The translations under genes were made by a program, and so were the position numbers. A model generated the notes under the pieces. That model was not told the origin of the DNA. It saw only the letters and a program-made list of their open reading frames with translations, and made no database searches. From DATDYB01 sp036517115 (GTDB lineage Bacteria > Patescibacteriota > Minisyncoccia > Phycocordibacterales > PALSA-1337), in contig DATDYB010000012.1 in the NCBI GenBank assembly GCA_036517115.1, forward strand, positions 1 to 42,668: 42,668 bases of DNA, in the 5' to 3' direction. Shown one piece after another: positions 22,046-29,373 of the stretch (its first letter is position 1; each line of letters opens with the position of its first letter).

Positions 22046-23192
22046 ATGCAGCCCGAAAGTGGAATGACGTATGCAAGTACTGGCGTCAATTATGATGCCA
22101 TGGACCCATTCAAACGGATGGCGCAGCTTGCTGCGCGAGAAACTGCCGGCAACATCACTCGCCTCAACAACGGCGAGTTCCGAGAATTCGAACCATCGAG
22201 AGGTGAGAGTGCCTACTTGATCGAAGGAACAAAAAGCTACTTCGCCCATGTAGAGGAAGGACTTGGTACAAAGAATTTAGTTGCCGATGCTGTGCGTGAA
22301 CTTCAACGCGCATCATATACGATACTTCAACTTAAGGGTAAGTCATACTACGACCAGATCGCACAAGATACAGTTGCAATGATCGTGAATGATTTGGTTA
22401 CGCTTGGGGCACTTCCATTATCCGTCGCCATGCATCTCGCGGTAGGAAATTCGGATTGGTTTGATGACAATGATCGCTGTCTGGATTTGGTAGTTGGCTG
22501 GAGAAACGCCTGCAACTTGGCACGCTGCACCTGGGGTGGAGGCGAAACACCGACTCTCAAAGGTATCATAGTTCCTGGTACAGTCGTGCTCTCCGGTTCA
22601 GCAATCGGCATTATCAAGCCGAAGGAGCGGCCTGATCGCCGGTCAAATTCAGCACGGCGATGCAATCGTCATCATCGAGAGTTCCGGCATTCACGCCAAT
22701 GGACTCACACTAGCGCGAAAAATAGCTGACAAGTTGCCGGAAGGTTATCTCACGAAACTCTCCGACGGCCGGCTCTACGGCGAAACACTTCTCGATCCAA
22801 CACACATCTACGTCGGTCTAGTCGAGGATTGTCTTAATGTTGGGGTGGACATTCATTACGCAGTGAACATCACCGGCCATGGTTGGCGCAAGCTTATGCG
22901 AGCAACACAATCGTTCACCTACGTGATCGAAATGCTTCCGACACAACTTCCCATTTTCGACTTCCTGCAAGAGCATGGACCTGTTGATGATAGAGAAGCC
23001 TACGGCAACCTCAATATGGGCGCAGGGTTCGCGCTCTACGTTCTTGATACACATGCCGATGCAGTGATTCATGTCGCCAAACAGTTGGGGCTACGAGCTT
23101 TTCGTGCCGGATATGTCGAAAGTGGCGACAAGAAAGTCGTGATCAAGCCGAAGAGTCTCGAGTATGCCAGCGAGACACTGGCAGTTCGATAA
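22046..23192 (+). pseudogene. purM: phosphoribosylformylglycinamidine cyclo-ligase (PurM)-like, frameshifted
   Basis: PurM closes the imidazole ring in purine synthesis, making AIR from FGAM with ATP. The 5' frame reads MQPESGMTYASTGVNYDAMD through DTVAMIVNDLVTLGALPLSV and GGGETPTLKGIIVPG to KPKER, then goes out of frame and ends at 22729. The second frame, open from 22632, continues exactly: LIAGQIQHGDAIVIIESSGI, HANGLTLARK, INITGHGW-like VNITGHGWRKLMRA, and GAGFALYV. One extra base in GGCC (22629-22632) explains the break; removing it gives about 381 residues. Start is supported by AGAAAGG. The break may be a true mutation or a sequence error. No other purine genes are near, which suits a CPR cell with scattered pathways. 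Confidence 0.85.
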
Positions 23193-23241
23193 TTGTTCTA
23201 GAAAGTTTTTCTTTAGATCGAAATAGTTTAGTTGGGAGTAT

Positions 23242-23273
23242 GGGTCCGTTCATTCATTGATCGGACCCTTTTT
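23242..23273 (+). terminator. intrinsic terminator of purM
   Basis: GGGTCCG (23242-23248), 13-base loop, CGGACCC (23262-23268) and T run. Confidence 0.85.
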
Positions 23274-23303
23274 AATTCCGCATCCTTCTGCTACTCTGTA
23301 GAA

Positions 23304-24544
23304 ATGTCGTTTAATTTCACTATTCAAAAGAAACTCAAGGGTCATATGGGCCGGGCTGGACTTATTGAAACTGCGCATGGCAATATCGAAACGCCCGCCT
23401 TTGTGACGGTTGGTACTAAAGCCACGGTTAAGTCCCTCACTCCTGAACAGTTGCTGTCTCTGGGTGCGCAAGTGGTTCTTGCCAACACCTACCATCTTTA
23501 TTTACAGCCGGGAGACGAGAGAGTGAAGAAGGGGGGTGGTCTTGGTGCATTTATGAACTGGAAAGGTCCTACTATGACGGACTCCGGCGGTTTTCAAGTG
23601 TTTTCTCTGGGGGTAGCGTACGGCAATGGACTTTCAAAGGTGATCAAGAAAAATAAGGAATTACTTTTGCCTGAAGCGGGAAGTGACACGGATGAGAGTG
23701 AGAAGAAACCTCGTCTGGTTGCCATCGATTCTGATGGTGTGATGTTCCGATCGCATTTAAACGGCGACGCTCATTACTTTACTCCCGAAAAATCAATCGA
23801 AATTCAGCATAACCTTGGTGCCGATATTATTTTCGCTTTTGATGAATGCACTTCTCCCATCGAGTCCGATCATTACCAAAGTGAAGCGCTTGACCGAACA
23901 CATCGTTGGGCGGCACGAAGCCTAACGAGGCACGAGAGTTACAAGGTTCGACCTTGGATCGGGAAAAAGGTCGAACCTTTACACCGGCACTTTTTGGGAT
24001 AGTTCAAGGAGGACGATCAGAAAGATTACGGAAGGAAAGTGCAGAGTATATTAAAAGCTTAGACTTTGATGGTTTCGGTATCGGTGGCTCCTTTGAAAAA
24101 GAAGATATGGGTACGGCGGTTACGTGGGTGAATAGTATCTTGCCCGAAGAGAAACCTCGTCACCTTCTCGGCATCGGTGACCCATTGGACCTTTTTGATG
24201 CGGTGGAAAATGGTTGCGATCTTTTTGACTGCGTGGCCCCGACGCGCATCGGCCGCCATGGCACGCTCTACACTAACGATGGGCTCACACATATCATGAA
24301 CGAGCGATATGCGGATGACTTCGGACCGGTCACCAACGATTGTGCATGCTACACCTGCACCAACTACACTGCTGCGTATCTCTCATTTCTTTTTAAAGCC
24401 AAAGAGATGCTTGGCGCGACACTCGCCTCTATTCATAATCTGTATTTCATTATCAATCTGGTTAAACAAATGCGTCAGGCTATTCTCGACGATACGTTTG
24501 AAACGTTTAAGGAGGATTTTCTTCGTAGGTATAAAAAGTATTAA
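23304..24544 (+). pseudogene. tgt: queuine tRNA-ribosyltransferase, frameshifted
   Basis: Tgt swaps guanine-34 of GUN-anticodon tRNAs for a queuine precursor. The first frame (to 24002) holds PAFVTVGTKATVKSLTPEQL, NTYHLYLQPG and MTDSGGFQVFSLG with the catalytic D93, and FAFDECTSP. The second frame (ending 24544) holds ALFGIVQGGR, LDFDGFGIGG with the nucleophile region, LLGIGDPLDLFDAV, and the zinc site CACYTC...H. The frames must change between 23906 and 24002, where a 13-base inverted repeat (23943-23979) sits; about 14 extra residues would lie there compared with E. coli Tgt. Start: TACTCT (23292-23297) is six bases before the ATG. Could be a broken gene, a sequence error, or less likely a programmed shift. 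Confidence 0.87.
23943..23979. repeat. 13-base inverted repeat inside tgt
   Basis: AAGGTTCGACCTT (23943-23955) and AAGGTCGAACCTT (23967-23979) are exact reverse complements with an 11-base loop. It coincides with the reading-frame break and with extra sequence relative to usual Tgt proteins, and TTAC flanks both sides (23939-23942, 23979-23982). Confidence 0.75.
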
Positions 24545-24624
24545 CCTTACAGGTTCGGTACACTCTTCGCATTCTTCCGAAAGAACGCTCAGAGTCTTGA
24601 GAAGCTGCCCCGCAGCTTCTCACC

Positions 24625-24781
24625 TTTTGATTCGACATCGACTCGAACGTCGTGTACATCAGAATGTCCGCACGTTCCTTACAGGAACTGTACACCTTTT
24701 GGATAATTCAGAAATTATCTCAAAAGGTCTTGCGGGTGCTTCCTGTAGTCGCATCCTCACTCGCTCGTCGAAATAAGAAAT
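24625..24781. repeat. left member of an inverted repeat pair, hairpin-rich
   Basis: The ends TTTTGATTCGACATCGACTC (from 24625) and TCGCTCGTCGAAATAAGAAA (from 24761) recur in reverse orientation at 27341-27360 and 27282-27302. Inside and just before lie hairpins: GAGAAGCTGC-CCC-GCAGCTTCTC (24599-24621), GTTCC/GGAAC, and CCTTTTG...CAAAAGG around 24700-24727. No gene is found between 24545 and 24851. The element may be a dispersed CPR intergenic repeat or a mobile-element end. Confidence 0.65.
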
Positions 24782-24851
24782 AGTGTGGTTGTGTAGAATA
24801 ATATGTTCATGATACGATGTCGCATGGAAAGAATTTTACACCAATAATCAT

Positions 24852-25058
24852 ATGCCAGCATCGCATCTTGTCCCAGCAACAACACTGACAGACGGGTTGG
24901 AGTATTTTGAATTCACCTATTCATACGCCTACAAGGAGAGGAGTATTTCTTCTGGTTATGCCGAGGATATTCCTGGCAAGGAAGGGTATGTATGGGAGGA
25001 ATCAAAGTTTGTTCCTGTCTTATGCGAAGCTCCCCGTACATGGTTACCCAAGAAGTAA
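24852..25058 (+). CDS. small hypothetical protein, 68 aa
   Basis: The 68-residue product (MPASHLVPATTLTDGLEYFE...) is rich in Tyr, Phe and Glu, ends WLPKK, and has no membrane helix and no known domain. A seven-codon ORF (24824-24847) lies directly upstream, with TACGAT (24813-24818) before it. A proper terminator follows 22 bases after the stop, which supports expression. It is the first gene inside the inverted-repeat bracket 24625-27360. Confidence 0.5.
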   Translation: MPASHLVPATTLTDGLEYFEFTYSYAYKERSISSGYAEDIPGKEGYVWEESKFVPVLCEAPRTWLPKK

Positions 25059-25079
25059 CCCAAGAGGTGGTTGGAACAT

Positions 25080-25106
25080 AGCCGAACGAATTTTGTTCGG
25101 CTTTTT
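25080..25106 (+). terminator. intrinsic terminator
   Basis: AGCCGAAC (25080-25087), seven-base loop, GTTCGGCT (25095-25102), T run. Confidence 0.87.
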
Positions 25107-25124
25107 ATATGTGGAAAAGGTTAT

Positions 25125-25154
25125 TTGACAGTAGAGCATTAATTGGTATACAAT
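25125..25154 (+). promoter_or_regulatory. promoter TTGACA-N18-TACAAT
   Basis: TTGACA (25125-25130), 18-base spacer, TACAAT (25149-25154). It precedes the 40-codon ORF by eight bases and is the only strong promoter in front of the ATP-grasp-like gene. Confidence 0.78.
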
Positions 25155-25162
25155 CATATTTA

Positions 25163-25285
25163 ATGAACTCATTTATTTGCCCGGTTATTAAGAATTCCAT
25201 CCGAAAGTCACTGCAGAACGTGGCCTATTTTACATGGATGCATCTTAAGAGCTACAACCGGGGAGGTATGAGTAACACTCAATAG
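25163..25285 (+). CDS. 40-residue leader-type ORF before a terminator
   Basis: The ORF encodes MNSFICPVIKNSIRKSLQNV then AYFTWMHLKSYNRGGMSNTQ. It begins eight bases after a TACAAT -10 box, so it would be translated from a leaderless message. Twenty-two bases after its stop lies a 19-base-pair hairpin with a T run, and beyond it the 587-residue gene. This arrangement of promoter, short ORF and terminator is that of a leader peptide with attenuation. Alternatively it could be a small product in its own right, for example a substrate of the neighbouring enzyme. It has no recognised family. Confidence 0.45.
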   Translation: MNSFICPVIKNSIRKSLQNVAYFTWMHLKSYNRGGMSNTQ

Positions 25286-25306
25286 AAATATACACACACG
25301 TATATT

Positions 25307-25349
25307 GTTACATAAAAACCTCCCACATCATGGGAGGTTTTTATGTAAC
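25307..25349. terminator. 19-bp hairpin, terminator or attenuator
   Basis: The arm 25307-25325 (GTTACATAAAAACCTCCCA) pairs perfectly with 25331-25349, around loop CATCA. T and A runs inside the stem allow termination on either strand. Confidence 0.85.
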
Positions 25350-25482
25350 TCGGGAATTGATATAAGTTTAAGAAATTTATATTAGCACCTGAGTTGGAAC
25401 TTGGGAGGGCTATATAGTTCTTTGTCGTTACACATAGACAGAGATAGAAGAAAACTGCAGTAAAAAGAAAGTCGAGGAAGTC

Positions 25483-27246
25483 GTGATCACTATCAATAGA
25501 AACGGTATTAAGTTGTTCAATGCGCCACGGTTGTTTTTCACTTTGAAAGGGCAGTCTCACAGTGAGGCGGTTCTTGAAAGCCTGAAAAAAGTGGAACATC
25601 GTGAGTTCGAGTGCTGTGTCTTCGAGTCCGCAGAACAGGTTCGTGAATGTTTGAATGGAGGTATCTCTCCTAATTCCGCAGTCGTCTTATTTGACTATGG
25701 CATGGGCTCTAAATGCTTCACGTATATGACTCCCAGCAGACCGGATGACGTGGCCAGTATTCCGAAATGGTCATGCGGCGCTCAGTGGGCAGTTAAAATC
25801 GGTACACCGCAACGGTTCGACACCTGCGCGAGGCAGTTATCCGCAGACTTCGGCAAACTTTTTACCGCCCGACTGAAAAGTGGATGGTATCCCTGGGGTC
25901 AACCACGAAAAAAAGAAAAGCCTCCCGTCGATGCGGACCTCGGCAAAGGAATTGATGCAGTCATCAAGCGACTGAACAGTGGGCCTGACCTCGCTGCTTC
26001 GATGGCAGCAAACGGTCACGCCTTGGAATTACCTCCCGGCTCGAAGATAAGCTGGATCAGAGTTCCGAGCGAGCCGGTGCAATGCGACCTACCTCAATTG
26101 CGCGCGCTATTATCCGCGTTCAAAGAATTCGAACAGGTGTGCGATACGCTCGTCCGTGCGGACAGCGCGGTGCAGAGACTGGTCATGGCTGGTGTTGACG
26201 TTGATCCGTCAGTGTCGGACATGTATCTGTTTCCTTCAGTGAACGCCTTCTCGCTTCGTCGCCCCGATTTTCACGTCACTGAAAGTGGTGTGTTCGCTTC
26301 GGAGAACGACGAAATGCCCGGCGGCTTCGCCGAGCTGGTGCACATTGACGAAGCGTACGGCATCAACCAACAAAATTGGAAAGATTGCTTCGATTGGCTT
26401 TTCGAAAAGGGTCCGGTACTCTTTCTCATCTCCCATGAGTGGAGCAAGTGCTACATCACTGAGTTCAAATGGCTCGTCGATTATCTGAATCAAAAGGGCT
26501 ATCATGCCGTCATGCGTACTACTGACCATATGGAAGACATCTCGATTACCGATGATGGTGTGTGGTTCGGTAAGAACAAGGTCGGCACTATTTGGCGCCA
26601 ATTCCCGATATTCGAAACCCGTGACAAGCTCGCGGCAATGGTTAGAGCTGCACATTGCGGGTCTGTGCGGATGGTTCCCGAATTCGCTCATTACGGCAAC
26701 AAGGTGTGGTTCTCAGTTTTTCGTAGCCATCACCTTTACTACCGCGAACGGCTCCTACCCGAATCATTCGCGTTACTCGATGAAGTGCTTCCAGAATCAC
26801 ATGTAGTGATTTCCGAACGTTCGTTTCCATGCCGTATCGAAACTGTCACGATCTGCTCACTTAGTGAACTGAAAAATCTCGGCGCATCGATTCGTGATGA
26901 CCTGGTGCTTAAAATCTGCGGAGCGAACACTATGGCCGCCCGCTCATACGGCGTCCTTGTGGGACATGGTCTTAGTCAGGAGACGTGGACTCAATGGATC
27001 AATGAGCGGATTAGAGAGAAACAGCCATTCATCATTCAAAAACGATTGGCCACCAGCATAGCGTCCATTCCAGTGATGAACACCAAACGGGAATGCGGGG
27101 AAATGTTCGATTGTCGAGTACTGCTTCGTCCATGGGCATACAATGGTAATAGTATCGCCTCTGTATCAGGTTGCGCTGTGCCATCGAACACCCTTCGGGT
27201 CCATGGCCGAGTGGATATGGCTATCGTGCCGGTGTCTCTGTCTTAA
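25483..27246 (+). CDS. circularly permuted ATP-grasp-like protein, 587 aa
   Basis: The frame opens with GTG at 25483 after GAGGAAG. The first 200 residues are unassigned. From about 230 on the order of motifs resembles circularly permuted ATP-grasp enzymes (glutathionylspermidine-synthase-like and related ligases): RRPDFHVTESGVFASEND (259-276), EMPGGFAELVHID (277-289), a Rossmann-like half PVLFLISHEW (311-320), ITDDGVWFGKNKVGTIWRQF with PIFE (355-378), then VLKICGANTMAARSYGV (475-491) in the place of the ATP-binding glycine loop and PFIIQKRL (515-522). Such enzymes join a carboxylate to an amine using ATP. The match is by pattern only; the usual glycine-rich loop is altered. It lies inside the inverted repeats 24625-27360 behind a leader ORF and terminator. 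Confidence 0.6.
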   Translation: MITINRNGIKLFNAPRLFFTLKGQSHSEAVLESLKKVEHREFECCVFESAEQVRECLNGGISPNSAVVLFDYGMGSKCFTYMTPSRPDDVASIPKWSCGAQWAVKIGTPQRFDTCARQLSADFGKLFTARLKSGWYPWGQPRKKEKPPVDADLGKGIDAVIKRLNSGPDLAASMAANGHALELPPGSKISWIRVPSEPVQCDLPQLRALLSAFKEFEQVCDTLVRADSAVQRLVMAGVDVDPSVSDMYLFPSVNAFSLRRPDFHVTESGVFASENDEMPGGFAELVHIDEAYGINQQNWKDCFDWLFEKGPVLFLISHEWSKCYITEFKWLVDYLNQKGYHAVMRTTDHMEDISITDDGVWFGKNKVGTIWRQFPIFETRDKLAAMVRAAHCGSVRMVPEFAHYGNKVWFSVFRSHHLYYRERLLPESFALLDEVLPESHVVISERSFPCRIETVTICSLSELKNLGASIRDDLVLKICGANTMAARSYGVLVGHGLSQETWTQWINERIREKQPFIIQKRLATSIASIPVMNTKRECGEMFDCRVLLRPWAYNGNSIASVSGCAVPSNTLRVHGRVDMAIVPVSLS

Positions 27247-27281
27247 ATACTATGGTTGGGTTTCGCCAAAGCGAGCCCTCC

Positions 27282-27360
27282 ATTTTTTATTTCGACGAGC
27301 GAAGATTTCGCGGACGCAATCTGATGCGGACATGAAATCCGAGTCGATGTCGAATCAAAA
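27282..27360. repeat. right member of the inverted repeat pair
   Basis: Bases 27282-27302 match the reverse complement of 24761-24781 at 20 of 21 positions, and 27340-27360 match that of 24625-24645 exactly. Internal hairpins include GCGAA-GAT-TTCGC. Just after it TTCACC-TCGT-GGTGAA (27366-27381) with a T run looks like a terminator for the ATP-grasp-like gene. Confidence 0.65.
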
Positions 27361-27416
27361 TGTGTTCACCTCGTGGTGAATACTTTTTATACTTTTAATC
27401 ATTAACAATTTTTACA

Positions 27417-28463
27417 ATGAAAAAAGTCGGCAATAGCAAAAAAGGAATACGTGAATACGGTTGTACACCGGGACTTTTGCCTGCTGGTAAAAGTAATTCT
27501 ATAAGCGACGTCTCAGGGGTAACTGTAGGTCATGTGACAAAAATACAGGGCGGTACTATTCGTACCGGTCTCACACTCGTAGATCCTGGAGTGCCTAATT
27601 TGTTTCGTAATAAAGTCCCCGCGGCGATTGCCGTAGGAAATGGGTTCGGTAAACTCACTGGTCTTTCACAGGTAGAGGAGCTCGGCACTATTGAAACTCC
27701 TATTGTTCTCACCAATACACTTGCGGTTGGGAAAGTAATGCGGGGTGTGGTGGATCTCGTTATAAAAAATACTCCTGATCTTAAAGATTTTGAGACTATT
27801 AATGCAGTTGTAGGAGAAACTAACGACGGCATACTGAATGATATACAAGCCGATATTCTCGACGGGAAGGATGTTGCGGATGCATATAACAACAGGACAA
27901 AAAAAGTAGGGATGGGGAATGTTGGCGCTGGAACGGGAACTCGAGCTTTCTCATGGAAAGGTGGCATCGGTACTTCATCACGAGTCATTACGATACATAA
28001 GAAAAAATATGTTGTCGGTGCACTTGTGCAAACCAATTTCGGAGGTTCTCTCACGATTATGGGTGTACCAGTCGGAGAGATTCTCGGAAAAAATGACTAT
28101 CAATTTCTTAAGAAAACTCTCGATGGATCGTGCATGATTGTACTTGCAACTGACGCTCCCCTTGATGCGCGGCAGTTAAAAAGAGTCGCTAAAAGAGGAT
28201 TATTAGGAATGGTGAGAACCGGTTCGATTATGGCGCACGGAAGCGGTGACTACTCGATCGCATTCAGTACTGATGTTGGTGCGATAGAAAGAGTTAAAGA
28301 AAGCGATTTGACCCCTTTCTTTCTTGCTGCAGTGGAAGCAGTTGAAGAAAGTATATACAACGCACTATTCACTGCTGAAACGTTGAGCGGTAAAGGTGGC
28401 GCTGTACTTGAAGCGCTACCCAGCGATGAGATTGTGGCATTACTAAGAAAATATGAAAAATAG
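27417..28463 (+). CDS. P1 family (DmpA-type) aminopeptidase, peptidase family S58
   Basis: The 348-residue product matches the P1/DmpA/BapA family: N-terminal NSISDVSGVTVGHVT (27-41), VPAAIAVGNGFGKLTG, VVGETNDGILND (131-142), GNVGAGTGT (168-175), then the self-cleavage site DGSCMIVLATDAPLD (236-250). In the family the precursor cuts itself before the Ser (here G237/S238) to expose an N-terminal nucleophile; members release N-terminal amino acids, with D- or beta-amino acid preference in some. The gene overlaps the next by 11 bases, so peptidase and racemase are made together, pointing to use of peptides containing D-residues. Confidence 0.9.
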   Translation: MKKVGNSKKGIREYGCTPGLLPAGKSNSISDVSGVTVGHVTKIQGGTIRTGLTLVDPGVPNLFRNKVPAAIAVGNGFGKLTGLSQVEELGTIETPIVLTNTLAVGKVMRGVVDLVIKNTPDLKDFETINAVVGETNDGILNDIQADILDGKDVADAYNNRTKKVGMGNVGAGTGTRAFSWKGGIGTSSRVITIHKKKYVVGALVQTNFGGSLTIMGVPVGEILGKNDYQFLKKTLDGSCMIVLATDAPLDARQLKRVAKRGLLGMVRTGSIMAHGSGDYSIAFSTDVGAIERVKESDLTPFFLAAVEAVEESIYNALFTAETLSGKGGAVLEALPSDEIVALLRKYEK

Positions 28464-29151
28464 ACAATTAAAAACAATCGGTGTAATTGGAGGTATGGGG
28501 CCGCGTGCCACTGTCCGCTTCGAACAGTGCATCATCGAAAACAGCAATGCGTCTTCAGATAAAGATTTCCCCTCGATCATTACCTACAATAATTCTCAAA
28601 TTGAAGACAGGACTCTGTCATTGCAGGAAAATGGAGGGAAAAAATATGTTCAAGATGTAATTAGTACCGGAAAAGCACTCATTGGTATGGGCGCCGATTT
28701 TCTAGTTATGCCCTGCAATACGGCGCATGCTCGGTACGATGAAATCCAGCATGCGCTTTCGCGCCCACTCATCAATATGGTTGAGCGAGTTCTTAGAGTT
28801 GTCGAAAAAAAGCAAGGCAAGGTCGCTATCTTGGGTACGACAGGCATACTCAAAGAGCGAGTGTATGAACGTGGCTGTATTGTACGAAAAATTCCTTACC
28901 ATATTCATCGTGAACAAGATCAGCGAATGATCATGGAGGCAATCTATCTCATTAAACGTGGAGAATTTTCTGGTGCAGTAAAGAGTATACAACCAGTTAT
29001 TCGTTGGCTTGAGAAAAATGGAATAAAAAGAGCGATTCTTGCCTGTACCGAGTTACCACTCATCAAAGATATGATCAAGACAGATGTGGAATTGATCGAT
29101 TCAGTGGATATTCTGGCAAAAGCGACGGTGCAATATAGTTGCGGTAAATAG
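28453..29151 (+). CDS. aspartate/glutamate racemase family protein
   Basis: The 232-residue product has the family N-terminus TIGVIGGMGPRATVRFEQ and both catalytic cysteines: C88 in MPCNTAH and C198 in LACTELPL. Enzymes of this group interconvert L- and D-aspartate or glutamate without a cofactor, by two-base proton transfer. The start overlaps the end of the P1 peptidase gene by 11 bases in another frame, so translation is coupled. D-Glu for peptidoglycan or breakdown of D-residue peptides are both possible. It cannot be called MurI from sequence alone. Confidence 0.88.
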   Translation: MKNRQLKTIGVIGGMGPRATVRFEQCIIENSNASSDKDFPSIITYNNSQIEDRTLSLQENGGKKYVQDVISTGKALIGMGADFLVMPCNTAHARYDEIQHALSRPLINMVERVLRVVEKKQGKVAILGTTGILKERVYERGCIVRKIPYHIHREQDQRMIMEAIYLIKRGEFSGAVKSIQPVIRWLEKNGIKRAILACTELPLIKDMIKTDVELIDSVDILAKATVQYSCGK

Positions 29152-29170
29152 TCATGTGACACTATCCACA

Positions 29171-29198
29171 TTGCGGAAGATTTTTCGCATGATATAGT
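29171..29198 (+). promoter_or_regulatory. promoter of the SAM-riboswitch operon
   Basis: TTGCGG (29171-29176), 16-base spacer, TATAGT (29193-29198) extended as TG-A-TATAGT. The start would be near 29205, just before the riboswitch. Confidence 0.6.
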
Positions 29199-29214
29199 GA
29201 AGGAACAACAAAAT

Positions 29215-29352
29215 ATTATCAAGAGTGCAGGGAGGGAACTAGCCCCATGATCTGCCAGCAACCCTACGAACGTAGAAGGTGCTCCTAGACCCGAAAGGGA
29301 AAGATAAGCACTCGAACTAACTCTTTCTCTCTCGAGGAAGAGTTTTGTTTTT
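29215..29352 (+). promoter_or_regulatory. SAM-I (S-box) riboswitch with terminator
   Basis: The conserved S-box core is present: TTATCAAGAG, GGAGGGAACTAGCCC (29231-29245), ATGA...CAGCAACCC (29247-29263), AAGGTGCT (29276-29283) and closing GATAAG (29303-29308), which pairs with TTATC as P1. It is followed by a terminator, AACTCTTTC (29319-29327) with GGAAGAGTT (29336-29344) and a T run. AAGAGT (29221-29226) could pair with ACTCTT of the terminator as the alternative fold. High S-adenosylmethionine should stop transcription of the sulfate-activation operon. Confidence 0.92.
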
Positions 29353-29373
29353 AATAGTTAGTATTAAAAAACA

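Noticed and set aside
23964..23970. Programmed -1 frameshift in tgt
   Set aside because: The GGGAAAAAGG run does not give a canonical X XXY YYZ heptamer in the needed frame, and tgt is not known to use such control; indel or insertion is simpler.
27143..27379. Plus-strand ORF overlapping the end of the ATP-grasp-like gene and the right repeat
   Set aside because: Out of frame with the real gene and formed partly by the repeat block; no start signal.
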